Below are positions 33,327 to 40,172 of a stretch of 64,000 bases of DNA, in pieces. Within the stretch, counting starts at the first letter, position 1, and every line of letters begins with the position of its first letter. The DNA comes from Glaciecola sp. HTCC2999. Lineage in GTDB: Bacteria; Pseudomonadota; Gammaproteobacteria; Enterobacterales; Alteromonadaceae. The position numbers were made by a program, and so were the translations under genes. The notes below the pieces were generated by a model, which did not search any database, was not told where the DNA came from, and saw nothing but the letters and a program-made list of their open reading frames with translations. Location of the stretch: contig NZ_DS989810.1 of assembly GCF_000155775.1 (NCBI RefSeq), forward strand, positions 702,172-766,171. The letters are read 5' to 3'.

Positions 33327-34244
33327 CTATAAATAAAAAGGTATATTGTCGTTAGCTACAAAAAGTCGCTGAGTGCGGTTCGCTATGCCTTCTTTTAAAA
33401 GTTCATCATAGGTAGGGAAAAACCCACCGTATGAATCTCTAATCTTGGTTTTGTGTATGAAACTTTTGCTTACCTTTAATCTTTCTAGTGCAGTGTAAAG
33501 GTTTTCATTAAAAAAACGCAGGTGTGGGCTATCATAACTTACTAATTGAGTAGTTTTTTTGATGTAAGTGGCATGAAAACCTATCCATGCTTTTGAGTGT
33601 ATATATCTTGAGTCACTTGCCAAAAGTAATCTAGTACAAGCACTAATGCATTGACCTAATACCTCTATTTGAATGTTATATTGCTTAATAAATGAAGCCA
33701 TTATTATAGCCTCTTGGGGACTACCTCCACCTGAGTGTATTTCTAATGCTATAGGTTTATCCCAATCCACATTATCTGCATTCATTATTTTTCGGATTAG
33801 AGTGTTAGCAGAATTTATTTCAATCGCACCTTTGTATAAAAACTGGTTTGGTTTATCGTTGTCTTGAATTATTACAAAGTCGGGTTGATAGTAATTTGAA
33901 AACGAAGCGTGCTTATGCGACGTATTACTGGCTCCCCAGCCAAACATTGCTATGCAGCCTACCAAAGCCAACCAAACTAATGAACTAAAAACTTTAAAGT
34001 TATATGTTTCGAATGCTAAGCGGTTTGCTTTGAAAAAAGAGACTAATCCTGCAATCGAGAATAAAGCATATGCTGCTAATGCTTCGAAAAGACTAAATGT
34101 TTCTTCCTCAATATACACAGTAAGAAGATATCCAACAACAGGCAGTATGAATACATAAAGTATTAATACTGTAGTTCGTGTTGATTTAATTATAAGAAGT
34201 TTTCTTTGGGACTGAGAAATGAGTGTTAGGTCAGTATTAATCAA
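33327..34244 (-). CDS. Membrane-anchored ClpP/crotonase-fold serine protease-like protein
   Basis: 305 residues. Three hydrophobic segments occupy about residues 25-125; a soluble ClpP-like domain follows. Seen there: IALEIHSGGGSPQEA (oxyanion-region glycines), GQCISACTRLLLASDSRYI (candidate nucleophile Ser in ISAC) and IGFHATY (candidate His). This matches the COG3904-type periplasmic-facing ClpP relatives in pattern. It is 13 bp downstream of a second, soluble ClpP-like gene in an operon with DprA, PRTase and HAD genes, which suggests a proteolytic arm of that system. Catalysis is not proven. Confidence 0.75.
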   Translation of the reverse strand: MINTDLTLISQSQRKLLIIKSTRTTVLILYVFILPVVGYLLTVYIEEETFSLFEALAAYALFSIAGLVSFFKANRLAFETYNFKVFSSLVWLALVGCIAMFGWGASNTSHKHASFSNYYQPDFVIIQDNDKPNQFLYKGAIEINSANTLIRKIMNADNVDWDKPIALEIHSGGGSPQEAIIMASFIKQYNIQIEVLGQCISACTRLLLASDSRYIHSKAWIGFHATYIKKTTQLVSYDSPHLRFFNENLYTALERLKVSKSFIHKTKIRDSYGGFFPTYDELLKEGIANRTQRLFVANDNIPFYL

Positions 34245-34257
34245 TGAGAACCACCTA

Positions 34258-34863
34258 CTATAATGAAGTTTTAGCTATTTTTCTTAGACTGGTGCTTGCT
34301 AGTCGGCTCTTCCAACGTTCATTAACTTCAGATGTGCCCATCCATAAGTCCGTACCATCTATAACACTATTCATTTCTTCACTTGTTAAAAACCCATGGT
34401 AAAACGATTTAAATGCTTCGTTTAAATGTAAATCAGTAAAGCGTTGTCTAGCTTTCATTTCGTGACCTTTACCTGCCATGCCGCCTGAATAGTTATGGAT
34501 CATAAACGATAAATGCTCAGATACTTCGAGGTCATGGCAGGCCATGGCAATTATTGTTCCTGCGGATGCTACGGTGCCTGACAATTTCCCGATGACCTTC
34601 GCTTTAGAATGATGGATAGCATCTACAATCATAAATGCAGAATCAATAATCCCTCCCGGTGTATTTATATGTAAGATAATAGTAGTGTCAATTTCAGCAG
34701 TATGCAGTATGAAGCAAAGCTCGTTGTAGAGCTTCGGTTCATCTATGCTGCCCGTAATAAATGCATGGGTATTATTATTTTTGTCTATAATTATAGGTAC
34801 ATCCCAATCCCAAAGTCGATTTGATGAGATTTTTGGTAATTCAAAAGTAGGCAAATCTGCCAT
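34258..34863 (-). CDS. ClpP-like serine protease (soluble)
   Basis: 201 residues from the ATG at 34,861-34,863 (MADLPTFELPKI), preceded by CGGAGAA at good spacing; a farther upstream start lacks such a site. The ClpP core is clear: ILHINTPGGIIDSAFMIVDAI, GTVASAGTIIAMAC (nucleophile Ser) and LSFMIHNYSGG (His). The housekeeping-ClpP motif GQAASM is replaced by GTVASA, as in phage and island-borne ClpP-like proteins. Second protease gene of the DprA-PRTase-HAD operon. Confidence 0.8.
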   Translation of the reverse strand: MADLPTFELPKISSNRLWDWDVPIIIDKNNNTHAFITGSIDEPKLYNELCFILHTAEIDTTIILHINTPGGIIDSAFMIVDAIHHSKAKVIGKLSGTVASAGTIIAMACHDLEVSEHLSFMIHNYSGGMAGKGHEMKARQRFTDLHLNEAFKSFYHGFLTSEEMNSVIDGTDLWMGTSEVNERWKSRLASTSLRKIAKTSL

Positions 34864-34920
34864 GGCATTCTCCGAAGAATAAAAAGAAGGTGTTAAACAA
34901 TATTTCAATATAAATTCTCT

Positions 34921-35889
34921 CTAAAATAATGAATATTGAATATTTTTTGATTTTTCTGTAATTAGTTTATCTAACAGGTTACCCGCAAGACACATAGTAT
35001 CCTCAGGCTTAATCACATGGATGTTTGTATCTTTTAAAATTAGTTGTCGGTTTAGGTCATATTTTGGATTCCGAGAATCTATTGATATGTTATACATGAC
35101 AGCTCTTTTAATATCGTATTGGAGAGCATACTCCATAGCTAATCGTGCCCCACTATCATTTCCCTGATTATTTTTGGCATAGCTTGCCACTAAAATAACT
35201 GCGTCACTAAAAAGAGCTTGTAGTCGATCTCGTTCTTGATAACGAGCTGTGAATTCGAGTTTTGAAGAGGCATCATGCATATATTCAGTGACCAATAAAC
35301 CTCCGCTTTCAACTATCTCCTTTGCGAGCGATTGATTTCCTCTAGGTAAAATATTATGTAATGAGCTCGGTAATACAGCTACTGTTTTCCCTTGTTTTAT
35401 AACAGCTTGTTTGTGTGCAATAGCATCACATCCATTGGCTAAGCCACTTACAATAATAATATTTTTTGATACCAGTTCATCAACTAAAGAAATTTCTGAT
35501 TTTTCTGTACTAAAATCTGGATCTAAAAGACCAATTACAGCTACGCTTGGTTTACATGGATCAAGTAATCTAATATCTCCTTGATAAAATAAAGCAACTG
35601 GTTTTTGGCTATTTTTAACCGTACCTCTGTGAATTGGGAAATCTTCGTCGACAATAGTTGTAAGTCCATCGATAACGTCTTTTCTTTTTATTAACTCAGA
35701 TAATATTGCAGCCTGTTTATCATTAAAACGGCATAACGAAACTAATTTGTCTTTAGTTGATAAATTAAGGCAATCAATTAGGGACGCTTTACAACTCAAT
35801 ACATCTTGATGCTTGATTATCCAGGCTTTTCCAATGCCTTTAAAGCTAAGGGCTGTAAGAACATTTAGTGCTTGTTGAGAATATTTCAT
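34921..35889 (-). CDS. DprA/Smf-like (SLOG superfamily) protein
   Basis: 322 residues. The Rossmann-like DprA core lies at about 110-265: VAVIGLLDPD, IIVSGLANGCDAIAHKQAVIKQGKTVAVLPSSLHNILPRGNQSLAKEI, GGLLVTEY and the R-x-R region (ARYQERDRLQALFSDAVILV). Housekeeping DprA loads RecA on incoming ssDNA; here it is an extra, divergent copy inside an island next to PRTase, HAD and ClpP-like genes. SLOG proteins in such settings are thought to bind nucleotides or nucleic acid in conflict systems. It replaces the usual GGTG-type glycine stretch with IGLLDPD, so ligand binding may differ. Confidence 0.8.
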   Translation of the reverse strand: MKYSQQALNVLTALSFKGIGKAWIIKHQDVLSCKASLIDCLNLSTKDKLVSLCRFNDKQAAILSELIKRKDVIDGLTTIVDEDFPIHRGTVKNSQKPVALFYQGDIRLLDPCKPSVAVIGLLDPDFSTEKSEISLVDELVSKNIIIVSGLANGCDAIAHKQAVIKQGKTVAVLPSSLHNILPRGNQSLAKEIVESGGLLVTEYMHDASSKLEFTARYQERDRLQALFSDAVILVASYAKNNQGNDSGARLAMEYALQYDIKRAVMYNISIDSRNPKYDLNRQLILKDTNIHVIKPEDTMCLAGNLLDKLITEKSKNIQYSLF

Positions 35890-35899
35890 ATCTATTACC

Positions 35900-36517
35900 T
35901 TAATGACAGCGACTAGTTTTAGACACTACGTAAGACACGACTTTGTTTGCACCAGCATCTAGAAGAGTTTGAAGCATATCTTCAATTACATTCACATCAA
36001 TGGTGTAAACATCATCCACTAGAATAATATCTCTACCTTTAATTTTTGGAGAAATAATACATGTATCTTTTGTTATACCTTCATATGGAAGAATACCTTT
36101 ATCTCGAAAGGAATAAGAGTATCTCAGGTGTGTAGTTTGTGTTGGCTTCATTCTAGTTATCCACTGTGTACCGTTTTTCATGCCAGACATGATTTCCACT
36201 GCATTAGAAACAGCATCTAAAAATAGTAATTGAGCATCAGTATATTTACTGTTTTGTTTAGCCCTTGGCATCACGCACACTACAGGCCTATTTAAACATT
36301 CTTGTATAACGACATTAGGTAAATCCTTGCATAATACATCGCAGACCATCTCTGCATCTTGCATCAATTCGTTAATACCTCTGCTGTGATTATCATTTTT
36401 TAAACGATTGATAAAATCAGGGTTACCCGGTCGATTCATACCAAGATATTTATAATGGAAAAAACCGGGAACGGAATGTTTAAGATATGAATTTGGTTTT
36501 ATCGTAAATGTATTCAA
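35900..36517 (-). CDS. Phosphoribosyltransferase-like protein (ComF-like)
   Basis: 205 residues with a PRPP-loop signature DIILVDDVYTIDVNVIEDMLQTLLDAGANKVVSYVVSKT near the C-terminus. An earlier conserved-looking stretch is VCVMPRAKQNSKYTDAQLLFLDAVSNAV. ComF-type PRTases are linked with DprA in natural transformation; this copy sits in the same order beside a DprA-like gene but in an island operon with proteases. No zinc-finger is visible. The next gene (HAD) ends 3 bp before it. Confidence 0.75.
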   Translation of the reverse strand: MNTFTIKPNSYLKHSVPGFFHYKYLGMNRPGNPDFINRLKNDNHSRGINELMQDAEMVCDVLCKDLPNVVIQECLNRPVVCVMPRAKQNSKYTDAQLLFLDAVSNAVEIMSGMKNGTQWITRMKPTQTTHLRYSYSFRDKGILPYEGITKDTCIISPKIKGRDIILVDDVYTIDVNVIEDMLQTLLDAGANKVVSYVVSKTSRCH

Positions 36518-36520
36518 ATT

Positions 36521-37093
36521 TTATACCTTTTGTATGGAGTTAGCTGGAATGCCGATATCTTGGGCAAGTTTAATTTGTGCTGATTCGTTTTCAAATACCA
36601 TCATGTTATTTACATCAACACTCAAAAACTCAATAGCATGTTGATATTTATTGATATTGAGAGGTCTGTCATTTTTGGATAATACCCCATTAAAATAGGG
36701 CATTAAGTTATGTGCACTAAGTGTCATTTCTGCTCTAACTCTACTTGCATTTGTAATCAGAAAGATATCGCAGTTAAATCTGAGGTTTTTCAGTTTAGCT
36801 ACAACAGGCTGGTTGATGTGGGTTGAAGAGATAAACTCAGCATCAAACTTCACTTTTAATTGAGTAATTCTTTTAAGTTCAAAAATAGAAATGCTAGGCA
36901 GCTGTTTACGGAGCTCATTTCTGTTAAATCGAGCATATACTGGCTTTCTTAAAACCGTTTTATATGGTAACACTACATTAACTGCTTTTTGATAAGCTAA
37001 AAAATTAGCTTCATCGGTATGCACAAGTGTACCGTCTAAATCAAAAAAAACTGTCTTTCGAGGATTATGTACAAGGCTATTAATATTTTGCAT
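36521..37093 (-). CDS. HAD-superfamily hydrolase
   Basis: 190 residues with HAD motif I FFDLDGTLVHTD (two Asp) near residue 18, motif II IFLITNASRVRAEM (Thr/Asn) and a late acidic stretch (MMVFENESAQIKLAQDIGIPANSI) matching the motif IV region, where the usual DD is NE. Likely acts on a phosphorylated nucleotide or sugar. It is 9 bp from the DUF4258-like gene and 3 bp from the PRTase gene, so it could dephosphorylate a product or substrate of the latter (inference). Confidence 0.8.
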   Translation of the reverse strand: MQNINSLVHNPRKTVFFDLDGTLVHTDEANFLAYQKAVNVVLPYKTVLRKPVYARFNRNELRKQLPSISIFELKRITQLKVKFDAEFISSTHINQPVVAKLKNLRFNCDIFLITNASRVRAEMTLSAHNLMPYFNGVLSKNDRPLNINKYQHAIEFLSVDVNNMMVFENESAQIKLAQDIGIPANSIQKV

Positions 37094-37102
37094 TTTCAGC
37101 TC

Positions 37103-37513
37103 CTATCTATACGCACAAGTTATTAATACATTATCGTGAGTCAACACTAAATAAAGGCGCCTTAATTTGTTGATATCAACAGAATTACCAAAACAGCGCT
37201 TAATTTTCTTAATACCGTGTTTTTTGAGCGAGACACTGATAGTGTTCTTAGTATGTTGAAATTTTTCATCTCCATACTCTAATACCAACTGTATCCATTC
37301 ATTTTTGATACCGCGTTGTTGAATTCGTGTATCAGCATGCTTGGTGTTAATTAATCCAGTATTTACATCATATTCAGTTTCATCTCTAAGGCGCTCAATG
37401 GCCTCATGGTGATAATATGTTGCTGACTGACGACTTATGGTTTGTTCATCACTCGTGCTTTTCCCTTTATTTGATTGGGGAATGTTAATTAGACTATTTG
37501 ACCGATTTATCAT
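37103..37513 (-). CDS. DUF4258-like protein
   Basis: 136 residues: a polar N-terminus (about 1-55), then HADTRIQQRGIKNEWIQLVLEYGDE and a C-terminal LYLVLTHDNVLITCAYR strand. This resembles DUF4258 (RelE-like toxin-fold relatives) with its H-x-R...qRgI and terminal T-x-Y-R pattern. First gene of the minus-strand operon, so it may be the toxic or regulatory component. Family placement is from memory of the pattern. Confidence 0.65.
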   Translation of the reverse strand: MINRSNSLINIPQSNKGKSTSDEQTISRQSATYYHHEAIERLRDETEYDVNTGLINTKHADTRIQQRGIKNEWIQLVLEYGDEKFQHTKNTISVSLKKHGIKKIKRCFGNSVDINKLRRLYLVLTHDNVLITCAYR

Positions 37514-37876
37514 AATTGATATTCCTTTTATGGTTTCAATTACATAAACGTTCTATCATCCGAGAAATTAACAATTTATATATGTAATTTTTTTACCTTG
37601 GATGAAATTGCCTCAAATAGTAAGTAAATGTACATCTCACAAAATCGATTTAATTAAGAACAATCATTCTTCAAGCCCATCATTAATGAGAAATATGACT
37701 ATAGCTAATATAGAAACTAGTTTTAATGGTTGGAAATTTAAGAGTTTTTCGTAAAATTGATCTCTTCTAGTAGTAAATTTGAAATCTTTAGAGTTGGCTA
37801 ATTGTAATCAACCAACATAACTAAATTAGAAGAACAGCAGTATGTTATAACCAATTTAATAAATTGGTTTCGTGTA
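37514..37876. other. AT-rich intergenic region (promoter of the DprA operon)
   Basis: About 360 bp with no gene I can support. It must hold the promoter of the minus-strand operon that starts at 37,513. The palindrome AACCAATTTA-A-TAAATTGGTT at 37,849-37,869 lies just past the stop of the small membrane protein and may end its transcript. Confidence 0.45.
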
Positions 37877-38107
37877 TCATTTGGTATTGTTTTTAGTCTT
37901 TTGTTTCGAAAAATTATACTTACCAAGCTTGAACCATATAATTATTGTGATAATTGACGAGAAACCAATTATTCCGTAAAATTCAGCAACATGAACATTG
38001 CCTACCAATGATAATAGCCCTAAGAAGATAATTAAAAAACTTGATATTGTTATGATTGTTCTTATGCTCATTTTTTTCCTACGATTAAAATATTCACGTT
38101 GTTCCAT
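37877..38107 (-). CDS. Small two-helix membrane protein
   Basis: 76 residues: basic start (RRKKMSIRT), two hydrophobic segments (about 15-32 and 37-58) and a Lys/Asn-rich tail (KLGKYNFSKQKTKNNTK). No family recognised. It may start at the internal Met13. Confidence 0.5.
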   Translation of the reverse strand: MEQREYFNRRKKMSIRTIITISSFLIIFLGLLSLVGNVHVAEFYGIIGFSSIITIIIWFKLGKYNFSKQKTKNNTK

Positions 38108-38428
38108 ATCTATTTCACCTAATTGAATAACAGCTAAGCAATAGCATAAGGTGAACGGTTAAACTCCTCAGCGATTTGGTTTACAAGTTGAGCTTTAGAG
38201 TAGATTGTAACTACTTATAATCTCTGATTATGATTCCAATTTTGACAGTGTCTGCTTATTTTTACTTGGAACTTTTTTTCATAGTTACTATCTCCCTTTT
38301 CACACCAAGAGTCATGCATTAACCCGCCATGCTCTTCTGTGTAACCCAAATTTTACATATCATCGGCCCATTCCCCTTTGACATTAAGTTGTTGTTGATT
38401 TAATAAATGTTTACCAAGTAGTTTTATA
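38108..38428 (-). pseudogene. Stretch with possible decayed gene fragments
   Basis: No intact gene. On the minus strand a fragment ending in SKAQLVNQIAEEFNRSPYAIA (stop at 38,134-38,136) recalls the N-terminus of HU-like proteins. Further upstream, about 38,260-38,400, a frame reading KGEWADDM-stop-NLGYTEEHGGLMHD suggests a gene broken by an in-frame TAA. Both are weak. Confidence 0.3.
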
Positions 38429-38671
38429 TTAATCTAGTTTTAGTGGCCTAATTACTTTTCCTCGTTGCCAGATAACTTCGCCGTTAGGTTTGAACCCTAT
38501 TACTTTATAACCAATAGATTTGTTGTTACCTTCTAACCATACAACTTGGTTAAGCTTAGGATTTGGGCAAGCTAGTTTCATTCGACTAACCCAACTATTT
38601 AAATCGCCTTTTAGGTTAAGTGGCTTTGCAATCCATCGATTCGTCTCGATGATGCTTTGTTGATAATTCAT
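38429..38671 (-). CDS. Small hypothetical protein
   Basis: 80 residues from the ATG at 38,669-38,671, which has AGAGGT just upstream; a longer start adds 16 residues without such a site. The protein is basic, with NRWIAKPLNLKGDLNSWVSRMK and a C-terminal GYKVIGFKPNGEVIWQRGKVIRPLKL. No family recognised. It is divergent from the sigma-like gene. Confidence 0.55.
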   Translation of the reverse strand: MNYQQSIIETNRWIAKPLNLKGDLNSWVSRMKLACPNPKLNQVVWLEGNNKSIGYKVIGFKPNGEVIWQRGKVIRPLKLD

Positions 38672-38908
38672 ATAATGACCTCTATGTGCGTTTATGTAAT
38701 AGCTAACTAATAGCCTCAATGATACAAACGAAACGAGAGCGATAAAGTTAACAAATATTTCTACAATATGATTAGATTACTTCTCATTGTTAGATAAACT
38801 GGTTTGTGTTGGGATTAATAATTTGTGGATCAAGAAGATTATGTAAAACAGTTTTATAAAAATAATATAAATGTTTTAATATCAACTATGTGATGATGAA
38901 AATTCAAT

Positions 38909-39613
38909 ATGGGGGGTGTTGTGAACGATGAAAAAAAACTAGCTCAGTTTCTATCACTTATTATAAAACAAGTTGGATACGTATTGAGACACCCAGATCA
39001 TGAACAATATAGAGAAGATATTGTAAATGAAACGTTTATTAAGCTATTCAAATCAGGTGCATTTGAAAAATATTCATTAGATACTTCTGAAAATGGAAGA
39101 ATAGCGGCTGCTTACATAAAAAAAACAATTCATAGTTGCAGTATGGATTACTTCAGTAAGTCAGGTATATATCGACGTTTAACTAAGCGAGAACAAGAAA
39201 GCACGGGTCTAAAGACTCAATCAATAACGAATGAAAATTTTGATGATTTATCAGCAAATGCGACTTTTTTCCAAGAAGATACAAAAACTTACACATCTGA
39301 ACAATATCTTATAGCTAAAGAAGCTTATGGAAATATTCAAAAATGCTTTTCATTGATTACTGCTTCAATAACAAATGATACTCGAGCAAAATTTTTAAAG
39401 GAGGCTTTCTGGAATTCTGATTATTATGATGTGCCTATCAAACAACTTGCTCAAATATTAGGTTACCTAAAAAGTAATCCGACCCAGGATTTTAATCGTT
39501 TTGTTGATAAAATAAGTAACTGTACACAAAAATATAATATAAAAATTGTTAATTCTGGGGAACAAATTGAGTTTCTAAGGCAAATAATATCATTCGGTGG
39601 AGAACAAACGTAA
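38909..39613 (+). CDS. ECF-like RNA polymerase sigma factor
   Basis: 234 residues. Region 2 is seen as EQYREDIVNETFIKLFKSGAFEKYS and AAAYIKKTIHSCSMDYFSK, and region 4 as IKQLAQILGYLKSNPTQDFNRFVDKI, with a variable acidic linker. A GTG at 38,921 behind GGGGGGTG is an alternative start. Its stop overlaps the ATG of the next gene (TAATG), so translation is coupled. ECF factors redirect RNA polymerase to stress promoters and are normally held by an anti-sigma partner. Here the partner candidate is the 182-residue product or the giant Lon-STAND protein. Region 4 is weaker than region 2, so some doubt remains. Confidence 0.7.
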   Translation: MGGVVNDEKKLAQFLSLIIKQVGYVLRHPDHEQYREDIVNETFIKLFKSGAFEKYSLDTSENGRIAAAYIKKTIHSCSMDYFSKSGIYRRLTKREQESTGLKTQSITNENFDDLSANATFFQEDTKTYTSEQYLIAKEAYGNIQKCFSLITASITNDTRAKFLKEAFWNSDYYDVPIKQLAQILGYLKSNPTQDFNRFVDKISNCTQKYNIKIVNSGEQIEFLRQIISFGGEQT

Positions 39614-40161
39614 TGGCTGACGAAAACTTAACAAAACTCATAAAAATGGTGCATGAAGATGAGATAAATAAATCTCTAGTACAAGAAGTTTTGAATGAAA
39701 CCGAATTAAGTATCGATAACAATTTAATAGAGTTAGTCCATACTTTAGTTAAAAGGGCAAATAGTAATATTTTATCTTTCCCAAAAAAATCAATTAGTAT
39801 CGCTCAAAGTCAACTTATGGCTGCTGCTGGACAAAATCTAGGGAACTGGTTTGACTATCCTTTAATTTTCGCTTCTTCTGGGATCATGGTCGATATTCGA
39901 AAGGTTTTAAGTAGTAAGGACGAAGTTGATGTGTATATTCAAGCATATGGTGAAGACAAAAAACAAATTCATGATATTTTACTACCATTTAAAAATAAAA
40001 ATTTACAAGTTCGATTGACCGTTGAGGGACAAGAAGTTCTCAAAGCAGACATTTATGTGGATGAATCAGCAACTGCCGCTGAAGGTACTGGGTTACTTCT
40101 TTCTTTTGAAGATAAAGAATTACATGGAGTTATAGACTTTCAAATCATAGAAAGTAATTAA
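39613..40161 (+). CDS. Middle protein of the sigma/STAND operon, unknown family
   Basis: 182 residues, no membrane segment. The N-terminal 60 residues look helical (LTKLIKMVHEDEINKSLVQEVLNE), and the rest is beta-rich with DEVDVYIQAYGEDKKQI, LQVRLTVEGQEVLKADIYVDESATAAEGTGLLLSFEDKELHGVIDFQII. No family recognised. It is locked between the sigma factor (1 bp overlap) and the giant protein (11 bp gap). It may be an anti-sigma factor, adaptor or protease substrate; this is inference from position only. Confidence 0.7.
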   Translation: MADENLTKLIKMVHEDEINKSLVQEVLNETELSIDNNLIELVHTLVKRANSNILSFPKKSISIAQSQLMAAAGQNLGNWFDYPLIFASSGIMVDIRKVLSSKDEVDVYIQAYGEDKKQIHDILLPFKNKNLQVRLTVEGQEVLKADIYVDESATAAEGTGLLLSFEDKELHGVIDFQIIESN

Positions 40162-40172
40162 AGGCGTTGAAT

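Noticed and set aside
34921-35889. Housekeeping dprA
   Set aside because: It lies in an island operon with proteases, lacks the usual glycine motif (IGLLDPD instead), and has no topA/smg neighbours, so it is treated as an accessory homologue.
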